From: Bog-473 sp963701955
GTDB taxonomy: Bacteria > Actinomycetota > Acidimicrobiia > Acidimicrobiales > RAAP-2
DNA length: 64,000 nucleotides
Assembly: GCA_963701955.1 (NCBI GenBank)
Contig: OY969694.1
Location: 1,736,001 to 1,800,000, forward strand
Reading direction: 5' to 3'
Part shown: in pieces, positions 1-9,919 of the stretch
How positions within the stretch are numbered: the stretch's first letter is position 1
Layout: every line of letters begins with the position of its first letter
Notes under the pieces: generated by a model
The model's database searches: none
What the model saw: the letters and a program-made list of their open reading frames with translations, nothing else
What the model was told of the DNA's origin: nothing
Program-made: the position numbers and the translations under genes

Positions 1-1481
1 CCTCTCGCCACCCCGCTCCAACGTCACCCGGGGCGCCGGGAGCCGACCGTTGCTCCACCCTCCGGTGATCTGGCTCAACACCGCGGCTTCGGCCCGGTTG
101 CGTCCGCGAAGCCACAGGGCTGCCGCCGCAGAGCGCGGTCCGTCTCGCCTTCATTGAGTTCGAGATCGCCCGGGAGCTGGTTGCGTTCGATGAAGTCCGT
201 CGTGGTCTCCCCCGCGCCAAAGGCGGGGCTGTGCAGAACGGCGACGAGGAAGTCTCGGTTGGTGGTCACTCCCCCGACATGGAGCCTCTGCAATGCGAGC
301 GCCAACGTGCCGACCGCTTCGCCACGGGTCGGAGCGTGCGCCACCACCTTGGCCAGCATGGGATCGAACTCGACGCCGACGACCGAACCGGACTCGACCC
401 CCGAATCCCAGCGCACCGACGGGAACTCGGGCGGCACGAACGCCGCCAACGTACCGGCGGCGGGGAGGAACCCGGCATCGGGATCCTCCGCGTAGAGGCG
501 CACCTCGATCGCGTGGCCGCTGGGCGAGATGTCGTCCTGGTCGTAGCCCAACGGCTCTCCGGCAGCAACCCGGAGCTGCTCACGGACGAGGTCGATCCCC
601 GTCGTCATTTCGGTCACGGCGTGCTCGACTTGGAGGCGGGTGTTCATCTCGAGGAAGAAGAACTCGCGTGTCGCCTCGTCGACCAGGAACTCGACCGTGC
701 CGAGCGACCGATAGCCGACCGACTCGGCCAGCCGAAGTGCGGCGTCAGCCATCGCCTTCCTCAGCGGTGGATCCAGCGCGGGCGACGGCGACTCCTCGAT
801 GATCTTCTGGTGACGCCGTTGAACAGAGCACTCCCGCTCGCCGAGGTGAACGAGCGCACCGTGCGCATCGCCCAGAACTTGGATCTCGACATGGCGGGCG
901 TGCTCGACGTAGCGCTCGAGGAACACGCGATCGTCGCCGAAACTGGCGGCCGCTTCGCGCCTCGCCCCAGCCAGGGCCTCGCTGAGGTCCCCGGATGAGG
1001 TGACGATACGCATCCCCTTGCCGCCGCCACCCGCCGCGGCCTTCACCAGCAGGGGATAGTGCAGGTGGGACGCTGCGCCGGGATCTTCCGACAACGGAAG
1101 GGTCGGCACTCCGTTCTCGAGGGCCAGGCGCTTGGCGGCGATCTTGTCGCCCATCACCTCGATCACCGACGGAGGCGGGCCGACCCAGACGCGACCGGAG
1201 TCCTCCACGGCCGAGGCAAACACAGCACTCTCCGACAAGAACCCATAGCCGGGATGCACGGCGTCCGCACCCGCGTCCACCGCTGCGCCGAGGATGCCCG
1301 GCACGTCGAGATACCCCCCGGGGAGCGCGATGGCTTCGTCGGCCTCGGTGACGAACGGCGCGCGGGCGTCGGCCTCGGAATAGACGGCCACGCAGCGCAG
1401 GCCCATGGAGCGCGCCGTGCGGAAGATACGACGTGCCACCTCGCCGCGGTTGGCCACCAGGAGACTGGCGAATGCGCTCAC
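1..1481 (-). CDS. acetyl/propionyl-CoA carboxylase alpha (biotin carboxylase) subunit; frameshifted, cut by left edge
   Basis: Biotin carboxylase half of an acyl-CoA carboxylase, carboxylating biotin with ATP and bicarbonate. Seen: N-terminal LLVANRGEVARRI, ATP-grasp glycine loop AAAGGGGKGMR near residues 147-157, the ERECSVQRRHQKIIEE block near 215-230 and EMNTRLQVEH near 280. The GTG start at 1481 overlaps the upstream beta-subunit stop by four bases (GTGA). The uninterrupted frame runs into a stop at 75. Near 125-140 the frame breaks, and the other frame continues to the window edge with family-like sequence (AALWLRGRNRAEAAVL, then a GGWSNGRLPAPRV stretch). The biotin carrier domain would lie beyond the left edge. 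The break is a sequencing indel or a real mutation; the family assignment is secure. Confidence 0.88.
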
Positions 1482-3122
1482 AGCCGGAACACCCCGTAGC
1501 TGCGGCTGCCCACCACGCTTCGGTTGGCCGCCACCGACAGGCACAGGCCCAGCACCATCCTCGTGTCACGTGGATCGATGATCCCGTCGTCGCTGACGGC
1601 GCCGGTGGCGGCCAGGGCCAACGACCCCTTCTCCTGGAGCTCCTCGACCACGGCCACCGTGCGGGCATCCTCCTCCTCGTCGAAGGGGATCCCCTTGCGC
1701 TGCGGCCTGATTACGCCGCACCTGTGACATGACGCCGGCGATCTGCTTGGGACCCATCACCGCGATCTTCGCCGTCGGCCACAGAAAGGTGAACCGGTTC
1801 CCGAAGGCCCGGCCCGACATGCCGTAGGTGCCCGCCCCGTAGGACGCGCCGAGAACGACGGTGAAGTGGGGAACGTTCGAATTGCTCACCGCGTTGAGCA
1901 TCTGCGAGCCCTTCTTGATGATCCCGTCCGCTTCGAAGTCCCGCCCGACCATGTACCCGGTGATGTTCTGGAGGAATACCAGCGGCACGTCGATCTGGTT
2001 GCTGAGCTCGATGAAGTGGGCAGCCTTCTCGGCGGCTTTCGGGTGGATGACCCCGTTGTTCCCGAGGATGCCGACCGGATAGCCGTGGATGGAGGCCCAT
2101 CCGCAGACCAGGGTCGGCCCGTAGCGGGTCTTGAACTCCTCGAACCGCGACCCGTCGACGATGCGCGCCACGACGTCGCGGACATCGAGTGGTTGGCGCA
2201 GATCCCGGCTGACCAGCCCAAGGAGCTCTCCGGGGTCGTGGACCGGTTGGTCCGGACCGTGCGTCGGGAGGCGGCCCTCCTTGGACCAGTTCAGGTGTGA
2301 GACCACCTCCCGGCACATCCGGATGGCGTCGAGCTCGTCCTCGGCGAAATAGTCGGCCAGCCCGGAGGTCTCGGCGTGGACCCGGGCGCCGCCCAGCGTC
2401 TCGTCGTCGGTGACCTCTCCGGTCGCCTCCTTCACGAGGAGCGATCCTGCCAGGAAGATCTTCGACTGGTCCTTGACCACGATCACGTAGTCCGACATCC
2501 CGGGTTGGTACGCGCCACCGGCCGTCGACGACCCGAACACGGTACAGACGGTGGGGATCCCCAACTTCGACAGTTCGATCAGGTCGTAGAAGTGTCGCCC
2601 GCTCTCGGCAAAGTGCAGAGGCTGGGACTGCGGGCGGTTCTGCTCCCCTGCACCCATGCGCAGGTCGGCGCCTGCCGATTCGACGAAGCTGACGTAGGGA
2701 ATTCGGTTCTCACGGGCGATCTCGATGGCGCGCGCCCACTTCTTGGCGGCGTACGGCGTCAGCGCGCCGCCAAGCACTGAGGGGTCGTTGCCCATGATCA
2801 CGCACTCCGTCCCGGCGATCACGCCGACACCGACGACCATCCCACCGCCGATCGTGTACTCGGTGCCGTACCCTGCCAACGGGCTGATCTCGAGAAACGG
2901 GCTGTCGGGGTCGATCACCGCGGCGATTCGTTCCCGGATCGGCAGCTTCCCCCTTTGGCGGAGGCGGTCCATCGCCTCTGGGCCTCCACCGGCGGCCGCC
3001 TCGTCGAGAAGATCTTCGATCACCGAGAGCTGCTCGAGCACATCGTCCCGATTCCGCAGGAATTCGTCGCTGCCGGTGTCCACGGCGGACGCCAGCGGCT
3101 GCACCACCGGGGTCCGAGCCAT
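1478..3122 (-). CDS. acyl-CoA carboxylase beta (carboxyltransferase) subunit; frameshift near the 3' end
   Basis: Carboxyltransferase partner of the downstream biotin carboxylase, moving the carboxyl group from carboxybiotin to acetyl-, propionyl- or methylcrotonyl-type CoA. Seen: both crotonase-like halves, with GGGMVVGVGVI and FGSSTAGGAYQPGMSDY in the first and GILGNNGVIHPKAAEKAAHFI and GASYGAGTYGMSGRAF in the second. The longest frame ends in unrelated basic sequence at 1566. Around 1690-1710 a one-base shift restores a canonical tail: GIPFDEEEDAR, then an EKGSLALAATGAVSDDGIID stretch, ending SRSYGVFRL with a stop at 1478-1480. I chose the ATG at 3122; a GTG at 3191 in the same frame would overlap the upstream gene. 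It sits in an operon with the racemase upstream and the alpha subunit downstream. Confidence 0.88.
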
Positions 3123-3166
3123 GAACGCTGATCCTATGGTGGTCGAGACCGGCCTCTGATCCCCGC

Positions 3167-4327
3167 TCACGTCGGGACGCTCGCCTGCCACACCGCACCA
3201 GCGTCGCGCCAGATGCTGATCTCCTCTGTCGTGAACCCCCAGTCCTCCAGCACGGCGTCGGTGTCTGCTCCGGGTTGCGGCATCGGACCGGCAACCTCGG
3301 CAGGCGTGCGCGAGAACCGGGGGGCCGGTGCCGGCTGGAGCACCCCGTCACGCTCGACGATGGTCTGGCGCGAGGTGATGTGCGGATGCCTCGCCGCCTC
3401 CTCCATCCGCAGCACCGGAGCCACGCACACGTCGCGGCTCTCGAGCTCCTTCTCCCACTCGTCACGCGAGCGCGTGCTGATGGCCCCGGCGATGGCGCGC
3501 CGCAGGTCGTCCCATCCCTCACGATCCGCCTGCACGGGCAGCGTGGCAGCGTCGAGACCGAGCCGGTCCAGCAGCTCCGCGAAGAACTTCGGTTCACGGG
3601 CACCGATGGAGACGTACTGACCGTCCTTGGTCTCGTAGACGTCGTAATCAGGCGCGCCCGAGTCGTAGATGTTCGTTCCCCGCTCGTCTCGCCACCGATC
3701 GAGCGCCTTGTACCCCCACATCATCGCCATGAGCAACGCGGCACCATCGATCATTGCCGCGTCGATCACCTGCCCGTGACCCGACCGGGCCGTCTCGAAC
3801 AGGGCGCACGCGACACCGAACGCGAGCAGCATCCCCCCACCACCGAAGTCCGCCACCAGATTCAGCGGCGGCGTCGGCGGTGCGTCCCGTCGCCCGATGT
3901 GGGCCAGCACGCCGGCCAGCGCGATGTAGTTGATGTCGTGGCCGGGGACAAGGGCCAGGGGACCATCCTGACCCCACCCGGTCATCCGGCCGTAGACCAG
4001 CCGGGGGTTCCGTTCCAGGCACGGCACGGGTCCGACACCGAGGCGCTCGACCACCCCGGGACGGAAACCTTCGAGCACGACGTCGGCGCGTTCGGCCAGG
4101 CCGAGCGCGCACGCCACCCCTTCGGGATGCTTGAGATCGAGGCCGAGCGACCGCCTGCCCCGGTCGAGCACCGGCGAGGCGGCCGGGTCGCGGCCACCGA
4201 TGACCATCTCCGTCCGGTGCACGCGCACCACGTCCGCGCCCATGTCAGACAGCATCATTCCGGCAAACGGCACAGGTCCGATGCCTCCGAGCTCGACGAC
4301 CCGCACGCCCGCGAGCGGACCGGTCAT
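3167..4327 (-). CDS. alpha-methylacyl-CoA racemase (family III CoA-transferase fold)
   Basis: Probable racemase epimerising (2R)- and (2S)-methylacyl-CoA thioesters before beta-oxidation of methyl-branched or sterol side chains. Seen: N-terminal GPLAGVRVVELGGIGPVPFAGMML typical of CaiB/BaiF folds, then GHDINYIALAGVLAHIG, which separates the AMACR branch from ordinary CoA-transferases. GHGQVIDAAMIDGAALLM and a C-terminal APVL segment follow. The length, 386 residues from the ATG at 4327, fits AMACR; an upstream in-frame start at 4399 would add non-homologous residues. The amidohydrolase stop lies 13 bases upstream and the carboxyltransferase start 45 bases downstream. A true CoA-transferase role cannot be excluded without the active-site His/Asp pair being mapped. 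Confidence 0.85.
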   Translation of the reverse strand: MTGPLAGVRVVELGGIGPVPFAGMMLSDMGADVVRVHRTEMVIGGRDPAASPVLDRGRRSLGLDLKHPEGVACALGLAERADVVLEGFRPGVVERLGVGPVPCLERNPRLVYGRMTGWGQDGPLALVPGHDINYIALAGVLAHIGRRDAPPTPPLNLVADFGGGGMLLAFGVACALFETARSGHGQVIDAAMIDGAALLMAMMWGYKALDRWRDERGTNIYDSGAPDYDVYETKDGQYVSIGAREPKFFAELLDRLGLDAATLPVQADREGWDDLRRAIAGAISTRSRDEWEKELESRDVCVAPVLRMEEAARHPHITSRQTIVERDGVLQPAPAPRFSRTPAEVAGPMPQPGADTDAVLEDWGFTTEEISIWRDAGAVWQASVPT

Positions 4328-4340
4328 AGGGGTCGATGGC

Positions 4341-5705
4341 TCAACGCGCCGCGGCGGCCAGGCCGGGGTCGGCCCCCAGCAGTCCGTCAATAGTGGCACT
4401 TTCGACGGTCTCAGCCGGCTTGAGGTACCCCGAGCGCGTGTCCCACGACTCGATCATGCGCGGGTCGAGTACGGGGCCGGGACCGGTGATGTCGTCCACG
4501 CTGAACCCAATCCGTCCCGCGATGGCCTCGAGCGGCGCCCGGTCGAGGTCCAACAATCTGATGGCGTTCTCCCCCATCACCATCCGGAGCTCGTTCTCGG
4601 GGACACCGGCGAACGCGTCACGGAGCCAATCGCGCGTGTTGGGCCAGGTGCCCTCCGGATGCGGGTAGTCCCGCCCGAACGTGATGTTGGCGATCCCGAT
4701 GTCATGGCGCATGCCCACTTCGCACTTGTGCACGAACGAGACCGATTGTAGGCAATTCTCGCCCCAGTACTCGCTGGGACGGCGTCGCGCCGGGAGGTCG
4801 GCACGAGCCCTGTCGAAGGCCGCGTCGAGGTGCGCCAACATGGTCGGGATCCAGTCCGCACGCACTTCGGTCAGGATGAACCGCAGGTCGGGGAACCGGT
4901 CGAACACCCCGCCCAGCATCAACTGCCACAGCGCCTGCAACGGCTCGTAGCCACGATGGAAGAAATCCTTCGACTTGTTGTTGAGCTGGTCGAGGATGTC
5001 GATGCCCGTTCCCTCTGCCGCCTTGCGCTTGGCCTCTTCGATCTTCTCGGCGAAGACCCGTTCACGTCCGCCGAAGCCGGCGTGGCACACGGCCCACATT
5101 CTTCGCTCCTGCAGTATCGCCCAGAACGGATCGAAGGAGTCGTCGTAGAGCGGGGGGAGGTCGGAGCGGGCGAACATCCCCGGCACGAACGCGCCGCGGA
5201 ACCCGTGGTCGGCCGTCCACTTCAGCTCCTCGACCATGGCGTCGACATCCACGCCTGCGCCGGGGTCACCCACGAGATAGAGGCGGTCTGGCGCCGACCC
5301 GAAGGCATCTGCCGCCCAGCGGTCGTAGATGCGCGACCCCGCGGCGTAGAGCTCCTGCGAGTACGCCCTAAAGGCCGGCGCGAATGGGTGCATCGCCTGG
5401 GGATCGCCCCAATAGACGGTCTCCGCGGCCGTGCCCTCCCGGTCCATCTCGAGAAGCCGCCGGTCCACGTCTCCCAGCGCGCCGCGGCGGCCGCCCGACG
5501 CCCACACTCCGTCGGTGTCGATGACCTCGAGAAGCTCGGGGGGGAAGTTCGAGAACAGCCCGAGCAGCTGCACGTACTTCTCGTTGTCCTCCAACGCCGC
5601 CGGCAGGGCGTCGTGCAGCTCGGGCTCGAGGTAGTCCTTCCAGACCTCCGGGGGCGGCTCGGCGTGGCCGTCGCCCGAAACGATGATCAGGTTGTGGGTG
5701 CTCAT
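4341..5705 (-). CDS. amidohydrolase-2 family protein (metal-dependent TIM barrel), subfamily A
   Basis: A 454-residue PF04909-type protein. Family members are metal-dependent hydrolases or decarboxylases (ACMSD and gamma-resorcylate decarboxylase are characterised examples); the substrate here is unknown. Seen: metal-ligand start VSGDGHAEPP, a barrel-strand AVCHAGFG, the block RPSEYWGENCLQSVSFVHKC near residue 345 and the terminal motif FGRDYPHPEGTWPNTRDW supplying the last aspartate. The same architecture recurs in the genes at 46210 and 52524, so these three form one paralogous subfamily. The ATG at 5705 follows a good GGAGGG ribosome site. A second amidohydrolase of a different subfamily lies 47 bases upstream, suggesting consecutive or heteromeric roles. 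Confidence 0.85.
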   Translation of the reverse strand: MSTHNLIIVSGDGHAEPPPEVWKDYLEPELHDALPAALEDNEKYVQLLGLFSNFPPELLEVIDTDGVWASGGRRGALGDVDRRLLEMDREGTAAETVYWGDPQAMHPFAPAFRAYSQELYAAGSRIYDRWAADAFGSAPDRLYLVGDPGAGVDVDAMVEELKWTADHGFRGAFVPGMFARSDLPPLYDDSFDPFWAILQERRMWAVCHAGFGGRERVFAEKIEEAKRKAAEGTGIDILDQLNNKSKDFFHRGYEPLQALWQLMLGGVFDRFPDLRFILTEVRADWIPTMLAHLDAAFDRARADLPARRRPSEYWGENCLQSVSFVHKCEVGMRHDIGIANITFGRDYPHPEGTWPNTRDWLRDAFAGVPENELRMVMGENAIRLLDLDRAPLEAIAGRIGFSVDDITGPGPVLDPRMIESWDTRSGYLKPAETVESATIDGLLGADPGLAAAAR

Positions 5706-5752
5706 TGGTCCCTCCTGCTCTTGGCCGCCACACGTCTCGGGGTGCCCACGTC

Positions 5753-7243
5753 CTACGACGGCGTCCCAGCAGCAGACTGACGCCGCAGTTCCTCGGCGGC
5801 CGCCTTCTCTACGACGGTGCCCTTGAAGAAGTCCGGGTTCATCCCCGCGTGCAGGCCGACGACGTTCTCGAAAGTGAAGGCGCGGAACTGCGTCTCGTCG
5901 ATCCACCCGCGCTCGACCATCTCGTGGGCCTCCTCGACAACCTCGGTCATGTCGATGACGTCGAAGTGCGAGATGTCCGACCCGAACATCGCCTTGAGCG
6001 GGGGGCCCGGAAACCGAGGGTCGAAGGCGAGCATGGTCATGGGGTCGTCGGCCTCGCAGCCGAAGTAGAAGGCCCGGGCGAACTCGTCGGCGACCTCCTG
6101 CTTGGAGTGGACGTTGGCTGCGGCGAAGTCGTCGATCGACTCGAGCTCGCGCCCGGTGATCTCTTCGGCCGACTTGCCGATGAAGGTCTGGTCGGGCTGG
6201 CTGATCACCGACGCCGCCTCGTCCTTGAGCCACCGCCGCCCGTGACGCTCGATCAGCTCGGCCAGATGGCCCATGTCCGTGCGCGTCGGAGCGTAATGCT
6301 CGAGCATCACGTCCTTGTTGCGCTTGGCCCAGTGCCCAGCAAGATCAACCGACAGGTTCCGGGCCCAGCCGGCGCCGCACTCGAGCAGTCCGATCCGCAG
6401 GGTGGGGAAGCGGCGGGTCACCCCGCCCATGAAGAGCGACTTGGCCACCGAGTGCGCCGCTGCGGCGAAGTGCCCGATGTGGTTGTAGGTGAAGTTCGTG
6501 GGTGACGTCCGGTCGACCCAGCCGAGGGAACCCGAATGCGTGCACGGCGCCACCCCCAGCTCCACGAACTTGGTCCAGACCGGATCGAAGTCGTAGGGAC
6601 TGTCGAGGCCGAATGTGTCCACGTAGAACGGCACACCCCCGTAGGGACTGGCGTCGGGGGCCGCATAAGCCGGGATCGGGCGACTCACGCTGGCGATGAG
6701 GGCGTAGCGAAGACCGAGCTCCTTCACTGCGAACTCGAGCTCCTCGATCGCCTCCTCGGGCGTGTCCATGGGGATCACCGCTGAGACGGCGATCCGGTCC
6801 GCGTAGTCGGCGAACAGCTCCGCGCTCAGTGTGTTGATGGCCCGGGCGAAGATCTTGCGCAGCTTGGGGTCCGGGTTCCGCACACCCGGGCCGAACCGTG
6901 AACCCGAGATCAGGCAGAAGTCGATGCCGAATTCGTCGAGGCGGCGGTAGAGCAGGTCGGGCAGCATGGACGTGGCCTTGTCGAGCGTGCCCGCCGGTGC
7001 CCCCCACCACGGGACGCGCATGGAACGTGTCCGCGCGAGCTCTTCGGCCGGCTGGTCGTACCGGGCGTTGATGGAGTCATGAATGGCCAAGTAGGCATCG
7101 ACGGCTGCGCTCCCACCGATCTTGCCGATGTACTCCACCAATACCTCGGTGGGCTCCATCCAGTGCCCGTCGGCGTCGATCACGGGGTGGGACAGGCCAG
7201 CTCGAACTGTCGAGGACTTCGTTGCCCGGGTCACGACGCTCAC
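5753..7243 (-). CDS. amidohydrolase-2 family protein, subfamily B
   Basis: A 496-residue amidohydrolase-2 protein. Seen: PVIDADGHWMEPTEVL (first metal site), CTHSGSLGW and YNHIGHFAAAAHSVAKSLFMG in the middle, CEADDPM, then FGSDISHFDV carrying the last acidic ligand. This pattern is closely shared with the gene at 39906 (THPVVDGDGH-like start, NQVGHFAAAGGALAKSLFLGG, CEADDPL, ASDLGHWDV), so the two are paralogues. It starts at GTG 7243 behind a GAGGAGGAG ribosome site. A 124-base gap separates it from the CoA-transferase gene upstream, the largest gap in this operon, so it may have its own promoter. Reaction and substrate are not deducible. Confidence 0.85.
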   Translation of the reverse strand: MSVVTRATKSSTVRAGLSHPVIDADGHWMEPTEVLVEYIGKIGGSAAVDAYLAIHDSINARYDQPAEELARTRSMRVPWWGAPAGTLDKATSMLPDLLYRRLDEFGIDFCLISGSRFGPGVRNPDPKLRKIFARAINTLSAELFADYADRIAVSAVIPMDTPEEAIEELEFAVKELGLRYALIASVSRPIPAYAAPDASPYGGVPFYVDTFGLDSPYDFDPVWTKFVELGVAPCTHSGSLGWVDRTSPTNFTYNHIGHFAAAAHSVAKSLFMGGVTRRFPTLRIGLLECGAGWARNLSVDLAGHWAKRNKDVMLEHYAPTRTDMGHLAELIERHGRRWLKDEAASVISQPDQTFIGKSAEEITGRELESIDDFAAANVHSKQEVADEFARAFYFGCEADDPMTMLAFDPRFPGPPLKAMFGSDISHFDVIDMTEVVEEAHEMVERGWIDETQFRAFTFENVVGLHAGMNPDFFKGTVVEKAAAEELRRQSAAGTPS

Positions 7244-7367
7244 AGGGACTCCTCCTCAGCCGATATGGACCCCTGCTCGATCGTACACCGCCGGTACGGA
7301 TCGACGCTACTTGTTACCGCTCCTGCGGTGGAGCGGGACGGGCCATCCGAGACTGCGGCGGGCTGCC
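7244..7367 (-). promoter_or_regulatory. intra-operon gap with a possible operator (CGTAC-N7-GTACG)
   Basis: The only sizeable gap (124 bases) inside the minus-strand operon, just upstream of the amidohydrolase start at 7243. It contains a dyad with arms CGTAC at 7282-7286 and GTACG at 7294-7298, and a strong ribosome site (GAGGAGGAG) beside the downstream start. No convincing -35/-10 pair was identified. A separate promoter or operator for the amidohydrolase pair is plausible but unproven. Confidence 0.3.
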
Positions 7368-8597
7368 TCAGGCGTCCGGCGTCGTCCACTTGGCGAGCAC
7401 TTCTCCGGTGTGCTCCCCGACGAGCGGAGGACGGCGCCTGATGCGCCAGTGCCCGTCAGGGTCGCTGAAGAAGGCGCCCGGATACGTGACCTCCCGGTCG
7501 AGCTCGGGGTGCCGCACCGAGACAGGGAACCCGCGCTCGACGAAATGCCGGTCCACCATTGCTTCCTCCGGCGCGTACACCACGCCGCACTGGAGGTCCC
7601 GCGTCTGCGCACCGACGAAGAAGTCGTATGCCGGGATCCGCGACGCGATGAAGCACAGTGCCTCCCTTCCCGCGGCATAAATGGCGGTCGCCTCCGCGTC
7701 GGAACCGAGGTCCTGGAAGTGCACACCGCCCCGCTCCACGCCCATGCGGAGGAAGAACGTCTCGGGGAACTCGTCCTCGAGCCCGAGCTCCACGAGCCAG
7801 TCCAGCACCGTCTGGAAGTCCTTGACGCTGTGTGGTGGGAAACCCGTTGTGACATAGCGACCGTCTGCGGCGCGCACCTGTGTCTCGATCGTCGCGAAGG
7901 GCGCCGCATGACGCCCTGTCTGGCGTTCGATTATCTGCCGAGATACCAGCCACATCATCGTCCCGCTCTCGGTGGTGACGTTCGCCGCGGCGACCATGCT
8001 CACATCGACATGTTGTCCTGCCCCCTCGGCGTCACGATGGAGCACGGCGATGAGCGCGCCACTCGCCGCGAACAACCCGGCGATGTGCTGTGCCTGTTCT
8101 CCGCCTCCCCGAACCGGGGGGATGGAGTGGTCGTCGTATCCGCAGTTCCACACCACGCCACCGGCCGAAAGGATGGTCAGGTCCGTCATCGGGGCGTCGA
8201 GCTCGGCGCACCTCCGGCCGTAGGGAGTGACGGAGACCCAGATGAGGCCGGGATGCTGCGCCCTCAACTGCGTGTGGTCCAGCCCAAGCGCATCGAGCGC
8301 GCCGGGCGTCTCGGCCTCGAGCACGATGTCGGCCTCTGCGGCAAGGGCACGAAAATCCGCCGCGCCCTGCGGGGAGTGCAGGTCGAGAACGACGCTGCGC
8401 TTCGACGTATTGTAATACCACCACCACAGACACCTGTCCGGATCGACCCTGTCGTCGACGAACGGCCCGTAGTGGCGCGACCCGTGTCCGCCCGGCGGTT
8501 CGACCACGACCACGTCGGCCCCCAGGTCGCCCAGCAGCTTGCCGGTGTACGCCGCTCGATCGCTTGCCAGCTCCAACACGCGGAGGCCTTCGAGCAC
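7368..8597 (-). CDS. family III CoA-transferase (CaiB/BaiF)
   Basis: A 409-residue formyl-CoA-transferase-type enzyme that moves CoA between carboxylic acids, probably activating the pathway substrate. Seen: start VLEGLRVLELASDRAAYTG, GDLGADVVVVEPPGG, the WWWYYNTSKRSVVLDL block, GGEQAQHIAGLFAASGAL and a C-terminal RRRPPLVGEHTGEVL, which is the usual end motif. I chose the GTG at 8597 because AAGGGGAGAG lies directly upstream and the family motif begins there. The longer open frame to 8813 is an overlap with the upstream CoA-transferase gene, whose stop is at 8612-8614. Two adjacent, quite different CoA-transferases may form a heteromer or act on two substrates. Confidence 0.85.
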   Translation of the reverse strand: MLEGLRVLELASDRAAYTGKLLGDLGADVVVVEPPGGHGSRHYGPFVDDRVDPDRCLWWWYYNTSKRSVVLDLHSPQGAADFRALAAEADIVLEAETPGALDALGLDHTQLRAQHPGLIWVSVTPYGRRCAELDAPMTDLTILSAGGVVWNCGYDDHSIPPVRGGGEQAQHIAGLFAASGALIAVLHRDAEGAGQHVDVSMVAAANVTTESGTMMWLVSRQIIERQTGRHAAPFATIETQVRAADGRYVTTGFPPHSVKDFQTVLDWLVELGLEDEFPETFFLRMGVERGGVHFQDLGSDAEATAIYAAGREALCFIASRIPAYDFFVGAQTRDLQCGVVYAPEEAMVDRHFVERGFPVSVRHPELDREVTYPGAFFSDPDGHWRIRRRPPLVGEHTGEVLAKWTTPDA

Positions 8598-8611
8598 CCT
8601 CTCCCCTTCGC

Positions 8612-9919
8612 TCAGATGATGCCGGCGGACGCCAGCGCGTCGATCTCGGAATCGCAGAGGCCGAGCAGCTCCCCGTAGACGGTCCGGTTGTGCTCTCCGA
8701 GGCAAGGGCCCCCGCGCGCCACCACCCAGTCGGTGTCGGAGAGGTGGAGCGGAATGCCGTCGACCCGGACGTCCCCGATCTCCGCGTGTCGCACGGTGGG
8801 CCACAGACCCCACCGCTGCGTTGCGGCGTCGCCGTCGATGCGTTGGGGCGGGCTGGCCACCGCAGCGACCGGCACCCCGGCGTCACGGACCTCTTCAACC
8901 ACGACTTCTGCCTCGCGGGACGACGTCCAGTCGGCAAGTCTGCGTTGGATCTCCTCCCTTCGTGCCACCCGTCCGTCCAGCCCGGCCATCTCGGGGTCAG
9001 CGCTCCATTCCTCGGCCACCACGTGACTGAGCCGTCGCCAGTCGTCGTCGTCGCGGCAGGCGATCGCCACCCAGGAATCCTCGCCCGCCGCCGGGAAGAT
9101 GCCGTGGGGAACCATGGTCGGGATGTTGTGCGAGTTGGAATCCACGGTCTCGGCCTCCCTGGTCGGGCGGTTGTTCACCGTGAAGTCGAGCAACTCGGGC
9201 CCGGCCAGCGTGAGACCAGCGTCGGTGCAGGAGAGATCGATGGACGCGCCCTTGCCGGTACGGTTCCGGTTCACCAGCGCGGCCAGAATGGCGAAGGCCA
9301 TGAAGTCTGCGCCCATGTGATCCATGTACGAGTAGCCCCATCCGGCCGGTGGCAGGCCGGGGAGTCCAGCGGTAAAGGTCAAACCGGACACCGCCTGGAC
9401 GATCGGGCCGAACGTCTTGAACTGCGAATACGGTCCGGTCTTTCCGAATCCGCTGTTCGAGACGTAGATCACGCGATCGTTGACCTCCTTGAGCCTGTCG
9501 AATCCGAGCCCGAGCCGGTCCATGACCCCCGCCGAGAAATTCTCGGTGACGACGTCCGAGATCGCCACCAGACGGAAGAACAGGTCCCTGCCCTCCTCCT
9601 CTCTCAGGTTCAGTGTCACGCCCAGCTTCTCGACGTTGTGGTTGTTGAAGACGCCACCGAGGTTGACGCCTCGGCGTTCGTCGACGAACGGGGCCGAACC
9701 TCGGGTGATGTCCCAACGTCCCTTCTTGACAGGATCCTCGACCCGGATGACCTGCGCGCCGAACGCGGCGAGGAGGCGGGTCGCCCCGGCACCGGCCAGG
9801 ATCCCGGAGAGATCGCAGACCCGCAAACCTGCTAGCGCCACGGACTTCGGTGGCAGGGCGGTCGGGGAAAAGCCCGCGGTCCCGCCGACGCCGGACCGAT
9901 CGCCGCCGCGCCCCGTCAT
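8612..9919 (-). CDS. family III CoA-transferase (CaiB/BaiF)
   Basis: A 435-residue CoA-transferase. Seen: an N-terminal low-complexity leader of about 25 residues, then LAGLRVCDLSGILAGAGATRLLAAFGAQVIRVEDP, FNNHNVEKLGVTLNL, the SNSGFGKTGPYSQFKTFGP block and an ending GGPCLGEHNRTVYGELLGL typical of the family. The ATG at 9919 overlaps the stop of the upstream DUF35 gene (ATGA), so the two are translationally coupled. Its near neighbour at 7368 is only distantly similar. The acid acted on is unknown. Close coupling to DUF35 and a divergent thiolase-like gene suggests an acyl-CoA degradation pathway. Confidence 0.85.
   Translation of the reverse strand: MTGRGGDRSGVGGTAGFSPTALPPKSVALAGLRVCDLSGILAGAGATRLLAAFGAQVIRVEDPVKKGRWDITRGSAPFVDERRGVNLGGVFNNHNVEKLGVTLNLREEEGRDLFFRLVAISDVVTENFSAGVMDRLGLGFDRLKEVNDRVIYVSNSGFGKTGPYSQFKTFGPIVQAVSGLTFTAGLPGLPPAGWGYSYMDHMGADFMAFAILAALVNRNRTGKGASIDLSCTDAGLTLAGPELLDFTVNNRPTREAETVDSNSHNIPTMVPHGIFPAAGEDSWVAIACRDDDDWRRLSHVVAEEWSADPEMAGLDGRVARREEIQRRLADWTSSREAEVVVEEVRDAGVPVAAVASPPQRIDGDAATQRWGLWPTVRHAEIGDVRVDGIPLHLSDTDWVVARGGPCLGEHNRTVYGELLGLCDSEIDALASAGII

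Noticed and set aside
4341..6233. 630-codon extension of the amidohydrolase
   Set aside because: The first 176 codons overlap the upstream amidohydrolase in a wrong frame; the real start is the ATG at 5705.
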